Positions 17,331 to 27,845 are shown, counted from the stretch's first letter. The stretch is 64,000 nt of DNA from Thermodesulfatator indicus DSM 15286 (GCF_000217795.1 NC_015681.1:1355244-1419243), one strand, 5' to 3'. Numbers and translations are program-made. Notes: a model not told the origin generated them from the sequence alone.

Positions 17331-18318
17331 TTTTTTGAGCAGCAGTCCAAACTTCTTCTGGAGTAATATTTTTCATACATGTTTTATTTTCACACTCTTT
17401 AAGGAAACAGGGACTACAATTTAATTTTTTGTATAACACCTGATGCTTATCTCCAAGAGGGCCTGTGCGCCAAGGAGCAGTAGGTCCAAAAAGGGCTATT
17501 ACTGGTGTTTTTAAAGCCGCAGCCAGGTGCAAGGGGCCGGTATCAACAGAAACCACCAATTTTGCCCCAGCAAGCACTGAGGCTAGTTCTTGCAAGTCTG
17601 TTTTTCCACAAAGGGATACCCCGTGGCTCCCATTTATCAAGCTATTTACGTAATCTTGGTCGTTTTTTGAGCCAACAAATACAGGTAAGAGCCCGTGGCT
17701 TTCAAAAGTCTCACTTAGCTTTACCCAGCCTCTTTTAGTCCAATATTTAGTAGACCATCGAGTACAAGGAATAAACACTACGTAGTTTGTAGGTAAATTA
17801 AATTTTTCACGCAGAGGTTTTAAAGGAGGTAAAGGAGGAAAAGAAAATTCTATTTTTTCTATCGGCTGCCCCATGTATTTTAAAACTTTTAAATAGCGCC
17901 AAATAGCATGTTCATCGGGATCATAAGGCGGTAACTTGAAGTTATAAAAAAATGGACTTCCTTCGCGATGGTTAGCAAATCCTAGCTTACATCTCCCTCT
18001 TGCCAATCCTACGATAATCCCACTTTTTAAAAGCCCTTGTAAGTCTATAACCACATCATAATGTTTAGTTCTGAGCTCTTTTATTAGGTTTTTCCATAAA
18101 TAGAGATTGGCAAAATTTTTTTGTCTTAGCTCTCTTAAAATGCGTTTGCGAGGCCAGACCAATAAGCGGTCAATATAGGGATGACCTTCAAGAAGACGTG
18201 AAAACTCTTCCTCTACTATCCAATCTACTTCAGCTCCGTTTTTTTTAAGTGCTGAAAGCACAGGAAGAGCATGAACAATATCTCCGAGAGAGGATAGTTT
18301 AACTATTAAAATTTTCAT
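17323..18318 (-). CDS. waaC: LPS heptosyltransferase I (glycosyltransferase family 9)
   Basis: A 331-residue cytoplasmic/peripheral enzyme that adds the first heptose to Kdo of the LPS inner core. MKILIVKLSSLGDIVHALP at the N-terminus and VSVDTGPLHLAAALKTPVIALFGPTAP (about 255-280) are the family 9 signatures. The 5' end overlaps gmhB by 20 bases. The stop codon lies within the adjacent MITE-like element, so the extreme C-terminus (AAQKII) may be slightly altered. Assignment to type I over II is based on the N-terminal motif and gene order. Confidence 0.85.
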   Translation of the reverse strand: MKILIVKLSSLGDIVHALPVLSALKKNGAEVDWIVEEEFSRLLEGHPYIDRLLVWPRKRILRELRQKNFANLYLWKNLIKELRTKHYDVVIDLQGLLKSGIIVGLARGRCKLGFANHREGSPFFYNFKLPPYDPDEHAIWRYLKVLKYMGQPIEKIEFSFPPLPPLKPLREKFNLPTNYVVFIPCTRWSTKYWTKRGWVKLSETFESHGLLPVFVGSKNDQDYVNSLINGSHGVSLCGKTDLQELASVLAGAKLVVSVDTGPLHLAAALKTPVIALFGPTAPWRTGPLGDKHQVLYKKLNCSPCFLKECENKTCMKNITPEEVWTAAQKII

Positions 18319-18862
18319 ATTTTAAGATTTTTTTGGCTGCTTCTAAGAGGTCTTTGGCTATCAGGTCTGGTTTGATACCAAGTTTTGGCAGGGTTTGCAA
18401 TAGTTCCTGTTCCCCATATCCGGTAAGCACCAGAACACTTTTGGCTCCGATGTTTTTAGCTAGCAATATGTCTGTATCGCGATCGCCTATAACGTAAGCC
18501 CGGGATAAGTCCAGCTTCAATTCTTGAGAAGCCTTTTTAATTAAGCCGGGCTTTGGTTTACGACACTCACAATTTTCTTCTGGATGGTGAGGACAAAAAT
18601 ATATTCCATCAATAGTGGCCCCGCGTGTAGAAAGCTCTTTAAGCATTTTCTGATGAATAGCCTGAAGAGTATCAGGAGAAAAATAGCCTCTAGCTAGGCC
18701 ACTCTGGTTAGTTATTACCAGCACGGCAAAGCCTGCTTTCTTAAAAAGACGAATGGCTTCAGGGACTCCTGGTAACAAACGAAAGTCTTTAGGGTTGCGT
18801 AAATAATTGACTTCTTCGTTTATAGTCCCGTCCCTATCAAGAAAAACTACGGGTTGTTTCAT
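18299..18862 (-). CDS. gmhB: D-glycero-beta-D-manno-heptose-1,7-bisphosphate 7-phosphatase
   Basis: A 187-residue HAD phosphatase in ADP-heptose synthesis. The nucleophile and acid are Asp9 and Asp11 in FLDRDGTIN, the zinc site is Cys90-x-His92 with Cys98 and Cys100 (CPHHPEENCEC), and motif IV is GDRDTDI. It lies between waaF and waaC with overlaps at both ends (4 and 20 bases), fitting a heptose core operon. Confidence 0.93.
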   Translation of the reverse strand: MKQPVVFLDRDGTINEEVNYLRNPKDFRLLPGVPEAIRLFKKAGFAVLVITNQSGLARGYFSPDTLQAIHQKMLKELSTRGATIDGIYFCPHHPEENCECRKPKPGLIKKASQELKLDLSRAYVIGDRDTDILLAKNIGAKSVLVLTGYGEQELLQTLPKLGIKPDLIAKDLLEAAKKILKYENFNS

Positions 18863-19881
18863 GTTTGGGTTACCTCTTGGCAGGCTTCAAGAACCTGGGT
18901 TACAGAAATCTTTTCAAAACAAATATATCCTTTATCACAGGAGCGGGAAAAACAGGGGCTACAGGGCACTTCTTTATAAACCACTTTAGCACGGGGGTTA
19001 ATAGGGCCACTTACTAGCGGACTAGTAGAACCGAAAATGGCCACCTGGGGTACCCCTAAAGCTGCAGCTACATGCATAAGTCCTGAATCATTGCTAACAA
19101 AAAGATTAAGACGGGCAATTATGCCTGCCGAAGTAGCCAGGTCTAGAAGTCCGCAGAGGTTTCTTGCTCTGGGAAGGTCTTTTACGATTTCGTCCCCTAC
19201 AGACTTTTCTTTTTCACCACCTAAAACCAGTATCGAATAACCCAAACGCCTTAGGTGATAAGCCAGAGCTCGATAACGGGCTTGAGGCCACTGTTTAGCC
19301 GGGCCAAAAGCGGCTCCAGGGGCAAGCCCCGCCCAGGGCTTGGGTAAATTGGTCAAAAAACGCAGTGCCTTTTCGTAGGCATCTTCTTTCAAAAAGAGTT
19401 TTAGTTCGCGAAATTTAACTTCAAAACCAAGTTGGGCTAAAAGATTCAAGTAGTAATCTCGCTGATGCATTGTTCCTTTAGGTTTGGCTATTCCATGGGT
19501 TAGCAAAAAGCCTCTTCCATCGGTACGGTAACCGGCCCGTGCCTTAACTCCTGCCAGATAAAAATTTAGGGCGGAAGAAAAAGAATTTGGAAGTAAGATA
19601 CCGACTTTATATTTGTTTTTTATTTTCTTGGCCAGCAGCCATATGTCTTTTTGAGAAGACCTTATTTCATAAAGATTACCTAGCTTAGGAAAACCTTTAA
19701 ACAGTTCTAGTATGTGGGGCCGGGCTATAAGGGAGATTTCTTCAAAATAAGTGGCCAGATTCACTAAAACCGGCGAGGCCATAACAGCATCGCCAATCCA
19801 GTTTGGCAAGCGAACTAATAACCGGCCTTCTTTAGGAAATGGTTTAGGCATAGGGAAAAGATACAGCTCTTTGGAAGTCAA
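18859..19881 (-). CDS. waaF: LPS heptosyltransferase II (glycosyltransferase family 9)
   Basis: Up to 340 residues from a TTG at 19881; an ATG ten codons later (19851) is an alternative, and neither has a clear Shine-Dalgarno. It transfers the second heptose of the inner core. LVRLPNWIGDAVMASPVL near the N-terminus, LAPGAAFGPAKQWP in the middle and SNDSGLMHVAAALGVPQVAIFGSTSP near 265-290 are WaaF hallmarks. It overlaps gmhB by 4 bases. Confidence 0.9.
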   Translation of the reverse strand: MTSKELYLFPMPKPFPKEGRLLVRLPNWIGDAVMASPVLVNLATYFEEISLIARPHILELFKGFPKLGNLYEIRSSQKDIWLLAKKIKNKYKVGILLPNSFSSALNFYLAGVKARAGYRTDGRGFLLTHGIAKPKGTMHQRDYYLNLLAQLGFEVKFRELKLFLKEDAYEKALRFLTNLPKPWAGLAPGAAFGPAKQWPQARYRALAYHLRRLGYSILVLGGEKEKSVGDEIVKDLPRARNLCGLLDLATSAGIIARLNLFVSNDSGLMHVAAALGVPQVAIFGSTSPLVSGPINPRAKVVYKEVPCSPCFSRSCDKGYICFEKISVTQVLEACQEVTQT

Positions 19882-19886
19882 TCAAG

Positions 19887-19973
19887 TTATTTTCGAGCTC
19901 TCCACTCAAGATATGCCCATAAAAGCCCAACAAATATTGTAATTCCCAGCATTTCCAATAAAAAATCGCTCAT
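19887..19973 (-). CDS. Possible 28-residue single-pass membrane protein
   Basis: An ATG-initiated small frame encodes 28 residues: MSDFLLEMLG, then the hydrophobic ITIFVGLLWA, then a charged tail YLEWRARK. One transmembrane helix with a positive C-terminus is plausible. It stops 5 bases before waaF on the same strand. There is no homology I recognise and no strong Shine-Dalgarno. A similar-sized membrane peptide follows gltX (28347-28436), which makes this one a little more believable. Confidence 0.4.
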   Translation of the reverse strand: MSDFLLEMLGITIFVGLLWAYLEWRARK

Positions 19974-20095
19974 ATTCCTATTTTATTTCTTGGCTCCAAA
20001 AGGTTCAACTTGGGTTTGAAAATTTTATCGACTTGATAGAGTTTCCCATGAAAAAATTTTTGTTAGTAAAGATAAGCCAACCAATCTTTCTACCG

Positions 20096-20178
20096 AGATT
20101 CCCGCTTAAGCCTTGGAGACGAAGCCCCAACGGGTAGAGACTTATTCAGAGGTCTCATTTCTACTTAACCGGGAATCT
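20096..20178. repeat. Inverted repeat in hisA leader, part of a dispersed motif
   Basis: The arms AGATTCCCGCTTAAG (20096-20110) and, inverted, AGATTCCCGGTTAAG (20164-20178) match at 14 of 15 positions around a 53-base interior, which holds its own small GAGAC/GTCTC pair. The same TAAGCGGnAATCTAG-like half-site recurs near 27713-27730 and 43246-43270. The remaining 19974-20243 region has no gene that I can see. Confidence 0.7.
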
Positions 20179-20243
20179 AGGTTTGAAATTTTTCCTAAAT
20201 GAGGGTAAGCCTTAACCATCAAATAAAGGTTAAGGAGTACTGA

Positions 20244-20975
20244 ATGCTTGTGGTTCCGGCTATTGATCTAAAAGACAACCGTTGTGTAAGGCTATACCAG
20301 GGTGATTATCAGAGAGAAACGGTCTTTAGTGACGATCCCGTGGCCGTAGCCCGAGGCTTTCAAGAAACAGGGGCTGAACTTATCCACGTGATTGACCTTT
20401 CCGGCGCCAAGGAAGGCAAGGCTGTTCATCGTCAATTAATAAAAAAGATTTTGGCCGCCATAGAGGTACCGATAGAAGTTGGTGGCGGGATAAGAGACAT
20501 AAAGACCATTGAAGATTATTTAGCCGACGGGGTTGACCGGGTTATTCTTGGTACCATCGCCTGTCGAAAACCTGAGCTGGTGCGAGAAGCCGCTCGGCTT
20601 TTTCCACAAAAAATCGTAGTCAGCCTTGATGTGCGCGGGGACTTTGTAGCTGTTGAGGGCTGGACCACCGAAAGCGAGATACATTATCTAGACCTTGCCA
20701 AAATGCTCGAAGATGCAGGGCTTCGAGCCATTATTTTTACTGATATTACCAGAGATGGAACAGAAGAAGGAGTTAATTTAAAAAGAGTTGTACCTTTACT
20801 TGAAGCTGTAAGTTTACCAGTTTATCTTGCGGGAGGTGTTTCAACCATTGAAGACATCAAAAAGCTTTTACCCTTAGAAGAAAAAGGCCTTGAGGGAGTA
20901 ATTACTGGACGGGCTATTTACACCGGTTCCCTCGATTTAAAAGAGGCAATAAAGCTGGCCAAAGGTGACCTGTGA
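20244..20975 (+). CDS. hisA: Phosphoribosylformimino-5-aminoimidazole carboxamide ribotide isomerase
   Basis: A 243-residue TIM-barrel enzyme of histidine synthesis that isomerises ProFAR to PRFAR. Catalytic Asp8 is in VVPAIDLKDNRCVRL, and the second acid is in FTDITRDGTEEGVNL (about 170-182). EVGGGIRDIKTIEDYL is a phosphate-binding strand. AAGGAG precedes the ATG by 8 bases. Its stop overlaps the RNase gene by 4 bases. It stands apart from other his genes. Confidence 0.95.
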   Translation: MLVVPAIDLKDNRCVRLYQGDYQRETVFSDDPVAVARGFQETGAELIHVIDLSGAKEGKAVHRQLIKKILAAIEVPIEVGGGIRDIKTIEDYLADGVDRVILGTIACRKPELVREAARLFPQKIVVSLDVRGDFVAVEGWTTESEIHYLDLAKMLEDAGLRAIIFTDITRDGTEEGVNLKRVVPLLEAVSLPVYLAGGVSTIEDIKKLLPLEEKGLEGVITGRAIYTGSLDLKEAIKLAKGDL

Positions 20976-22957
20976 AAGAAAAAGATTATTCTGGACATTT
21001 AATAGAGTTTGCCGAACAGGGACGCACCCAAACGGCCTATTGTCTTGGCCAAAAAGACCGTCGTTTAAGGGTGCTTTTGCCTACAGGTCGCGAAGAACTC
21101 CTTCCCCGTACTCGGGTCCTGCATATTTCTAAAAGGGCCTATCGGGCCCCTCATCGTCAAGAACAGCTGGAAATTATAAAAGAAGCAGATAACCGTCGAG
21201 AAGCTTTAAAACAGGAGATAGACCTGGAAACTCTCTGGGAACTGGTGGTAGATGACACTGAAGAGATGTCCCCTGAAGAGCTTGCCGAGATTTACTTTGG
21301 TGAGGGGGCTGATGATGATCACGCCGCGGCTATCATAAGGGCTGTACTAGAAGACCGCCTTTATTTTCGTTTTAAGGAGGGAAATATCTACATTCCTTCT
21401 CGCGAAGAAGTAAGCCGTTTAAAAGAAGCAAAAAGAAAAGAAGCGGAACGTCTGGCTCGTCGTGAACAGGGAGCGGCCTGGCTCAAATCTCTTTTGACTA
21501 AAGAAACCTACGATGTAGAAGACAATATAAAAAACTACTGGCTAAAAGCCTTGAAAGAATACCTGCTCTTTGGCGATGAGGCCCAAAATGCCAAAGAAAC
21601 CAAAGAGCTCTTGAAAAGGGTAGGGGCCGATAGGCCCGGAAAAGTTTTTGAAATTTTAGTCTCAACCGGAATCTTCACGGAAGACGAAAATCTTGAGCTT
21701 TTACGCTTTGACGTCAAAGAAGCCTTTCCCGAAGAAGTAGAAAAAGCCGCTCAAGAAATTGTAGCTCAAGGTTTTAGCCGGGAAGACCGTGAAGACCTGA
21801 CTGAACTTTTGCCTGTCACTATAGATGGCCCAGAGACCAGAGACTTTGACGATGCAATCCATTTTGTTCAACATGATGACGCACTTGAAGTAGGAATTCA
21901 TATTGCCGATGTTTCGGCCTTTGTGCCTAAAGAGTCCCCCATATTCCGTGAGGCCTTAAACCGAGGGTCAACTATTTATTTGCCTGACCGGATTATCCCT
22001 ATGCTTCCGCGGGTAATTTCCGAAGAAGCAGCTAGTTTAATAGCCGGAAAAGAACGCCCGGCACTATCTTTTATCATAAAGCTTTCTCCTGACGGCGAAA
22101 TAAAAGAGTTTCGCCTGGTGCGTTCAGTCATAAAAGTGGCCAAAAGGCTTACCTATGACGAAGCCGACGCTTTCCTTGAGTCAGACTTCAAGCCCCTTTA
22201 TAAAATGGCTGAAAAACTTTTTAACAGGCGTCTTGCAGCCGGGGCCTTGCCTGTTTATCTGCCAGAGATAAACCTTAGGGTAGAAGATGGTCACATTATC
22301 CTTGAACGCATTGAGATTACCGGCGCAAGATTTTTAATTTCTGAATACATGATCCTTGCCAATTATGTAGCGGCTCTCTTTTTAAAAGAAAACCAGATTC
22401 CGGCTATTTATCGCAGCCAGCCTAAACCTAAAGAACGTTTAATTTCTGGAGGAGAACAGGACATTTTCCTTAATTTTATGCAATTAAGGCAGCTTTCCCG
22501 TGGTGAAATGCTACTTTCACCAGAGTTTCATCATGGCCTGGGCCTCCCCTGTTATACGACGGTGACTTCTCCTATACGTCGGGTTATAGACCTAATCATG
22601 GAACATCAACTCTGTCATTTCCTAAAAACAGGTAAACCTTGTTTTAGTTTGGAAGAAATAGAGGAATTTGCCAAAGAAATATCCCGCGCCTTAGAAGTGG
22701 TTAATACCATTAAAAACAAGACTTATCGCTATTGGCTACTCAAATATCTAAAGCAAAACGCTCGCAACCGACCTTTAGACGCTTTAGTCATAGATATCCA
22801 TCAACGTAAAGCCAAAGTATTATTGCTAGATTTTATGCTAACAGTTGATGTGCCTCTCCCTCCGAGTTTGAGACTCCAGCCAGGAGAAAAGGTCAAAGTA
22901 ATACTTAAAGGTATTCAACCTCGCGAAGAAACCATTAGGGCCTTTTTAGCCCACTAA
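20972..22957 (+). CDS. RNB-domain exoribonuclease (RNase R/II family)
   Basis: A 661-residue 3'-5' exoribonuclease. The catalytic RNB signature TIDGPETRDFDDAIHF lies near 285-300 and holds the metal-binding aspartates. GSTIYLPDRIIPMLP and TVTSPIRRVIDLIMEHQL are the other conserved RNB blocks. The N-terminal part (about 1-270) is unlike the cold-shock domains of E. coli RNase R and is similar to shorter bacterial RNB proteins. A short S1-like tail is possible at the C-terminus (KVKVILKGIQPREE). It is translationally coupled to hisA. Confidence 0.88.
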   Translation: MKEKDYSGHLIEFAEQGRTQTAYCLGQKDRRLRVLLPTGREELLPRTRVLHISKRAYRAPHRQEQLEIIKEADNRREALKQEIDLETLWELVVDDTEEMSPEELAEIYFGEGADDDHAAAIIRAVLEDRLYFRFKEGNIYIPSREEVSRLKEAKRKEAERLARREQGAAWLKSLLTKETYDVEDNIKNYWLKALKEYLLFGDEAQNAKETKELLKRVGADRPGKVFEILVSTGIFTEDENLELLRFDVKEAFPEEVEKAAQEIVAQGFSREDREDLTELLPVTIDGPETRDFDDAIHFVQHDDALEVGIHIADVSAFVPKESPIFREALNRGSTIYLPDRIIPMLPRVISEEAASLIAGKERPALSFIIKLSPDGEIKEFRLVRSVIKVAKRLTYDEADAFLESDFKPLYKMAEKLFNRRLAAGALPVYLPEINLRVEDGHIILERIEITGARFLISEYMILANYVAALFLKENQIPAIYRSQPKPKERLISGGEQDIFLNFMQLRQLSRGEMLLSPEFHHGLGLPCYTTVTSPIRRVIDLIMEHQLCHFLKTGKPCFSLEEIEEFAKEISRALEVVNTIKNKTYRYWLLKYLKQNARNRPLDALVIDIHQRKAKVLLLDFMLTVDVPLPPSLRLQPGEKVKVILKGIQPREETIRAFLAH

Positions 22958-22969
22958 TTTTCAGAATTT

Positions 22970-23929
22970 TCAGACAGAATTTACAGAATTTTGAGAAGAT
23001 AATTGAAGGGTTAGCGGATCAACGATTAGAGTGTTACCTCCCTTTTTTTTGGCCTCATATAAAGCTTCGTCAGCTCGAAGGATTAAGTCATCTATACTTT
23101 CGGAAAAAGGACGGTCTTCATAGTGTATGAATCGAGCTATTCCTGCAGAAAGGCTAGCTGGAACAGTATCTTTTTGATTGAAACGTTCGATAATGCGATG
23201 GGTTATTTTACTGGCCACTTTGGTGTCACACTGAGGCAAAATTAAAGCAAATTCATCCCCTCCGTAACGGAAAGGAAGGTCCACATAACGCCTGGTGGAA
23301 GAAACCATTATATGGGCCAAAAGTCTTAAAAGTTTATCTCCGGCCTGGTGACCAAACGAATCATTGTATTGTTTGAACATATCCATATCAAACAAGGTAA
23401 GATGCAAGGGGTATTTTTGGCGCCAGGCTTTATGGCACTCTTTTTCAAGTTTTTCTTCAAAATAACGGCGGTTAAATATGCCGGTAAGGGGGTCCTGTTT
23501 GGTCAAAAGTTCTAGCCTGGCCCTTAACTCCCTTTCGCGCAGGATGCGTTTAATTTTGGCCTCGAGTTCGTCTAGCTCAAAAGGCTTGCGAATAAAGTCA
23601 CTGGCTCCGGCCTCTATTACATCTTTGTATTTGATTTTTTGGCCATAAGCCGTAATGACAATAATGTCTATATTTGGGTTTATTTCTTTGACTTTCTTTA
23701 TCAAGGTTAAACCGTCTATCCTGGGCATGAAGATATCGGTGATGATTACGGTATAACTACCTTTTTCCTTAACTAATTTAAGGGCTTCCTCTCCATTCGA
23801 AGCCGTATCACAGGGGCAATCGTGTAGAGATAAAAAGGAGGCAATCTGCTCTCTGGCCAGAGGATCATCGTCAACAACGAGGAATCTTTTTTTTGCAGGC
23901 CTTTCCAGGCAAAAATTCGCTTTTTCCAT
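22970..23929 (-). CDS. REC-GGDEF response regulator (diguanylate cyclase)
   Basis: A 319-residue two-domain protein. The REC domain (about 14-128) has the acidic pocket VVDDD (18-22), phospho-acceptor Asp65 in ITDIFMP and the conserved Lys of RKPFE. The GGDEF domain (about 140-305) has GGDEF at 223-227 and an inhibitory I-site RYVD at 214-217, exactly five residues upstream. An active, feedback-inhibited c-di-GMP synthase is therefore expected. Its 5' end overlaps the Nudix gene by 59 bases, so a later start may be used. No partner histidine kinase is adjacent. Confidence 0.92.
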   Translation of the reverse strand: MEKANFCLERPAKKRFLVVDDDPLAREQIASFLSLHDCPCDTASNGEEALKLVKEKGSYTVIITDIFMPRIDGLTLIKKVKEINPNIDIIVITAYGQKIKYKDVIEAGASDFIRKPFELDELEAKIKRILRERELRARLELLTKQDPLTGIFNRRYFEEKLEKECHKAWRQKYPLHLTLFDMDMFKQYNDSFGHQAGDKLLRLLAHIMVSSTRRYVDLPFRYGGDEFALILPQCDTKVASKITHRIIERFNQKDTVPASLSAGIARFIHYEDRPFSESIDDLILRADEALYEAKKKGGNTLIVDPLTLQLSSQNSVNSV

Positions 23930-24365
23930 GCTTCCAGTTTATGTAATCGGCAATAATGTTTCCATGGTCAAAGACTAACTCATTAAAGGGGATTTCGTCC
24001 AGAGAAAAAAGCCTGGCCAAGGCTGCGTCATCAGCCCCTTCAGGCTCTCCCCGGGCTTTGGCTATGTAAACCGTGGTTATCGTGTGAAACCGTGGGTCTC
24101 TACCAGGTGCAGAGTAAGTGTAAAACTGACAAACCAGTTCTACTTCTAGGCCAGTTTCTTCTCTGGCCTCACGTATAGCGGCTTCTTCCAGGCTTTCTCC
24201 ATAATCTACAAAGCCGCCAGGAAGGGCCCAACCCAAAGGGGGATTTTTTCGTTTTATAAGAACAATTTTTTCTTCTACCTCAATGATAATATCCACCGTC
24301 GGGAAGGGATTTTTATAGATCTCTATGGTTTCACCACATTTGGGACAGGTTCTTTCTTTTTTCAT
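23871..24365 (-). CDS. Nudix hydrolase
   Basis: A 164-residue protein with an N-terminal CPKCGE half zinc ribbon and a complete Nudix box, [28 protein letters not shown] (about 50-77; the REAREETG core is diagnostic). Short-chain ADP-ribose pyrophosphatase-like or NADH-pyrophosphatase-like activity is possible; the substrate is unknown. It overlaps suhB by 4 bases and the REC-GGDEF gene by 59 bases. Confidence 0.9.
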   Translation of the reverse strand: MKKERTCPKCGETIEIYKNPFPTVDIIIEVEEKIVLIKRKNPPLGWALPGGFVDYGESLEEAAIREAREETGLEVELVCQFYTYSAPGRDPRFHTITTVYIAKARGEPEGADDAALARLFSLDEIPFNELVFDHGNIIADYINWKHGKSEFLPGKACKKKIPRC

Positions 24366-25129
24366 GGTACATATTTGGAGGCAATTTTGGTCATTTCTTC
24401 GTGTATAAGGCCATTTGAGGCTACAATATGATTTTGGAAAGGATCGTATGGCTCACCAAGATAATTGGTCACTTTACCGCCGGCTTCCTCTACCAGCAAT
24501 ATACCCGCGGCTGTATCCCAGGGTTTGAGATAAGGCTCCCAGAAGCCATCTAAGCGGCCGCAGGCTACGTAAGCCAGGTCAAGGGCAGCGGCGCCAGCAC
24601 GCCTTACTCCCTGGGCCTTTACCAGGAAATCATGAAAAGCCCCTACCACCTTTACCGGGTCTTCATGGATTTGATAAGGAAAACCAGTAGCCAAAACCGC
24701 ATTGTTGAGATCGTTGATTTGGGAAACTTTAAGTCTCTTTCCATTTAAATAGGCTCCCTGACCTCGTTCAGCCCAGAAGAGCTCATCAAGCATAACGTGG
24801 TAAATTACCCCTAATATCGGTTGTTTGTCTTCCATAAGGGCAATGCTTGGCGCAAACCAGGGAAACCGATGTGCATAGTTAGTAGTGCCGTCTAGCGGGT
24901 CAACCAGCCAGTAGCGCCCAACAGGCTCAGTCCTGGCTTCTTCTTCTCCTAAAACGGGAATACCTGAGCTTTTTAAGATATCTACGATTAGCTTTTCACT
25001 TTTTATATCTATTTCGGTTACCAGGTCAATTTCGCCCTTGTGACGAACCTCAACCTCTTTATCAAAAAATTCTCGCTGAAGCCTTCCTGCTGCCAGAGCT
25101 GAAGCCTTAGCGAGGGCCAATAAGTCCAT
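24362..25129 (-). CDS. suhB: Inositol monophosphatase family protein
   Basis: A 255-residue lithium-sensitive-type phosphatase. The metal-binding motifs are GEEEARTEP (about 61-69), [14 protein letters not shown] (about 78-91) and [15 protein letters not shown] (about 204-218). The usual products are inositol from its 1-phosphate, or sugar bisphosphates in some relatives. It is 2 bases from mtnA and overlaps the Nudix gene by ATGA. Confidence 0.92.
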   Translation of the reverse strand: MDLLALAKASALAAGRLQREFFDKEVEVRHKGEIDLVTEIDIKSEKLIVDILKSSGIPVLGEEEARTEPVGRYWLVDPLDGTTNYAHRFPWFAPSIALMEDKQPILGVIYHVMLDELFWAERGQGAYLNGKRLKVSQINDLNNAVLATGFPYQIHEDPVKVVGAFHDFLVKAQGVRRAGAAALDLAYVACGRLDGFWEPYLKPWDTAAGILLVEEAGGKVTNYLGEPYDPFQNHIVASNGLIHEEMTKIASKYVP

Positions 25130-25131
25130 TC

Positions 25132-26196
25132 TTACACCTCAAAAAGGGATTTAAGGCCTTTTGTATAAGGCGCACGGACCACGCTTTTTTCCGTGATGAT
25201 GGCTGAAATATATGGAGAAGGCGTTATATCAAAGGCCGGGTTTAGGGCTGAGACCCCTTTGGGAGCAATTCTTCTCTTAGCACAGCATAAAACCTCTTTG
25301 GGGTCACGCCATTCAATGGGTATCTCCTGGCCGCCTGGAGTGGCGAGATCAATAGTGGAAAGAGGCGCGGCTACGTAAAAAGGTATGTTATTTTCTTTAG
25401 CAAGCACAGCCAAAGAATAGGTGCCGATTTTATTAGCTACATCACCATTGACGGCTATGCGGTCAGCTCCTACGACTATGACCTGGATTTTCCCCTGAGC
25501 CATAAGAAAGCCTGCGGCTACGTCAGGGATAACTTCTACCGGAATATCTACTTTTTTTAGTTCCCAGGCGGTAAGGCGTGCTCCCTGAAGCCAGGGGCGC
25601 GTCTCATCGGCCAGAACCTTTATTTTTTTACCGGCTTCGTGGGCCGCTCTTATGACTCCTATAGCCGTGCCGTAACCTCCAGTGGCCAAGGCCCCGGCAT
25701 TACAATGGGTAAGTATGGTGGCTTCGTCGGGTATAAGTTCTGCTCCCAGACGCCCCATGGCCTTGTTGGCTTCAATGTCTTCTTCCCAGATTTTTAAGGC
25801 CTCGGCACGCAAAACTTCTACTATTTCGTCTTGAGACACGTCAGCTTCGTTGGCTTTTTGGAGCAGGCGGTCAATGGCCCAGGAAAGATTTACCGCGGTG
25901 GGACGGGCTTTTTTAAGACTTTCGCCTATTCTTTTAAGCTTGGCTAAAAAATCTCGCTTGCTTCTGGCCTTTATCTTTTCTGCCCCCAGCACTAAACCTA
26001 TGGCTCCGGTAATACCTATGGCCGGAGCCCCTCTGACCACCATGTCTTTTATGGCCTTTTTTACCTCCCGAGGAGTGCGCAGGCGCAAATATTTTTCTCG
26101 CCAGGGAAGAAGGCGCTGGTCAAGCAAACGCAGCCCACGACTATCCCATAAAATGGGCCGAATTATATCAAGATTAGGTGGAAGATACTCAGGCAT
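25132..26196 (-). CDS. mtnA: S-methyl-5-thioribose-1-phosphate isomerase
   Basis: A 354-residue enzyme of methionine salvage, converting methylthioribose-1-phosphate to methylthioribulose-1-phosphate. LTHCNAGALATGGYGTAIGVIRAA (catalytic Cys in THCNAG) and VGADRIAVNGDVANKIGTYSLA (catalytic Asp) are the two diagnostic blocks. It sits 1 base after gatB, in a gatB-mtnA-suhB-nudix-GGDEF run. No other mtn gene is in the window. Confidence 0.95.
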   Translation of the reverse strand: MPEYLPPNLDIIRPILWDSRGLRLLDQRLLPWREKYLRLRTPREVKKAIKDMVVRGAPAIGITGAIGLVLGAEKIKARSKRDFLAKLKRIGESLKKARPTAVNLSWAIDRLLQKANEADVSQDEIVEVLRAEALKIWEEDIEANKAMGRLGAELIPDEATILTHCNAGALATGGYGTAIGVIRAAHEAGKKIKVLADETRPWLQGARLTAWELKKVDIPVEVIPDVAAGFLMAQGKIQVIVVGADRIAVNGDVANKIGTYSLAVLAKENNIPFYVAAPLSTIDLATPGGQEIPIEWRDPKEVLCCAKRRIAPKGVSALNPAFDITPSPYISAIITEKSVVRAPYTKGLKSLFEV

Positions 26197-26197
26197 G

Positions 26198-27625
26198 CTA
26201 TTGCTCCAGTAAGCGGGTAAGTATCTGGTTCACCACCTTGGGATTGGCCTTGCCTTTCGTCTCCCTCATAACCTGGCCCACAAAAAAGCCGATGACGTTC
26301 TTTTTGCCCTGACGATATTTTTCTACTTCTTTGGGATTGGCTTCAAGTATCTTCTGGCAGATGGCTTCTAGGGCGGCTTCATCACTTTCCTGTTTAAGGC
26401 CCTTTTCTTCAACTATTTTTTGCGGGTCAGCTCCTTTGTACACCTCGGGGAATATCTTTTTAGCCACCGGGGAGCTTATTACACCCTCATCAAGGAGCTT
26501 TAAAAGCTTGACGAAATTCTCCGGAGTAAGCGCTGTTTCGTCTATCTCTTTGCCTTCTTTATTTAGTTCTCTTAAGACTTCAGTCATTATCCAGTTGCTT
26601 ACGAGTTTGGGCTTGGGAAAAGCTTTAACGCAGGCTTCGTAGAACTCAGCTAACTTTCGCGAAGAGGTAATAATTTCGGCGTCATACTCTGGCAGGTTGT
26701 ATTCTTTAATAAAGCGCTCTTTTTTGGCGTCGGGAAGCTCGGGTAAGGTTTCAGCAATTTCTTCTATCCAGCTTTCGGTAATCTCAATGGGCACTAAGTC
26801 TGGATCAGGGAAATAGCGGTAATCATGGGCCTCTTCTTTGCCCCTCATGGATTGAGTGATTCCACGGGAAACGTCAAAGAGCCTTGTTTCCTGAACTACC
26901 TCTTTGCCGTCAAGGATTAAGGCAATCTGGCGCTTTATTTCATATTCAAGGGCTTTTTGCACATGTTTAAAGGAGTTCATGTTTTTAAGCTCAACTTTGG
27001 TGCCAAAGGTATCACTACCCTTGGGGCGTACCGAGATATTGGCGTCACAGCGAAGGCTGCCTTCTTCCATGTTGCCATCGCATATTTCAAGATAGCGGAG
27101 AATAGAACGAAGCTTTTTAAGATAGGCCACGGCCTCTTCTGGTGAGCGCATATCAGGCTCACTTACAATCTCAAGTAGAGGCACGCCGGTGCGGTTTAAG
27201 TCAACATAGGAAACAGGGCGTGTTTCATCGTGGATTAATTTGCCGGCGTCTTCTTCCATGTGAATGCGCACTAAGCCAATCTTTTTTTTAGAGCCGTTAA
27301 CTTCTATCTCTATGTAACCACCTTCAGCCAGCGGCAGTTCATACTGGGAAATCTGGTAACCTTTGGGTAGATCTGGATAAAAATAGTTTTTGCGGGCAAA
27401 AACAGAGACTGGATTTATCCTGGCGTTGGTGGCTAGAGCCAATTTTATGGCAAAATCTACCACTCGTTTATTCAACACCGGCAAAGTTCCAGGCATGCCG
27501 CAACAAACGGGGCAGACGTGAGAGTTCGGGGCTGCCCCGAACTCCGTGGAACAGGTACAAAAAATCTTGCTTTTAGTAAGAAGCTGGGCGTGTACTTCTA
27601 GGCCAATTACGGCTTCAAAATCCAT
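26198..27625 (-). CDS. gatB: Asp-tRNA(Asn)/Glu-tRNA(Gln) amidotransferase subunit B
   Basis: A 475-residue protein. It starts with [23 protein letters not shown], carries a zinc site [21 protein letters not shown], and has [15 protein letters not shown], all GatB hallmarks. The C-terminal YqeY-like helical tail (about 330-475) is present. Together with GatA/GatC (not in the window) it amidates Glu-tRNA(Gln). GGAGGCGCGTT precedes the ATG. Confidence 0.97.
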   Translation of the reverse strand: MDFEAVIGLEVHAQLLTKSKIFCTCSTEFGAAPNSHVCPVCCGMPGTLPVLNKRVVDFAIKLALATNARINPVSVFARKNYFYPDLPKGYQISQYELPLAEGGYIEIEVNGSKKKIGLVRIHMEEDAGKLIHDETRPVSYVDLNRTGVPLLEIVSEPDMRSPEEAVAYLKKLRSILRYLEICDGNMEEGSLRCDANISVRPKGSDTFGTKVELKNMNSFKHVQKALEYEIKRQIALILDGKEVVQETRLFDVSRGITQSMRGKEEAHDYRYFPDPDLVPIEITESWIEEIAETLPELPDAKKERFIKEYNLPEYDAEIITSSRKLAEFYEACVKAFPKPKLVSNWIMTEVLRELNKEGKEIDETALTPENFVKLLKLLDEGVISSPVAKKIFPEVYKGADPQKIVEEKGLKQESDEAALEAICQKILEANPKEVEKYRQGKKNVIGFFVGQVMRETKGKANPKVVNQILTRLLEQ

Positions 27626-27845
27626 AACGCGCCTCCTTTAGAGGATAAAAAGAACATATCTCTTGAAAATTAATTGTCAACGTTTAGGGCCTGATACTTT
27701 TCAAGATCCCTACATAAGCGGAAATCTAGGAAAAACGAAAAATTTATTTAAGTTAGAATAACTAAAAATTAAAGAAAAAAGCTAGTAAAAGCCGAAACAT
27801 TTAATAGGTATCTGGGTATCGGGGCGGGTTTTATAGGAGGCCAAG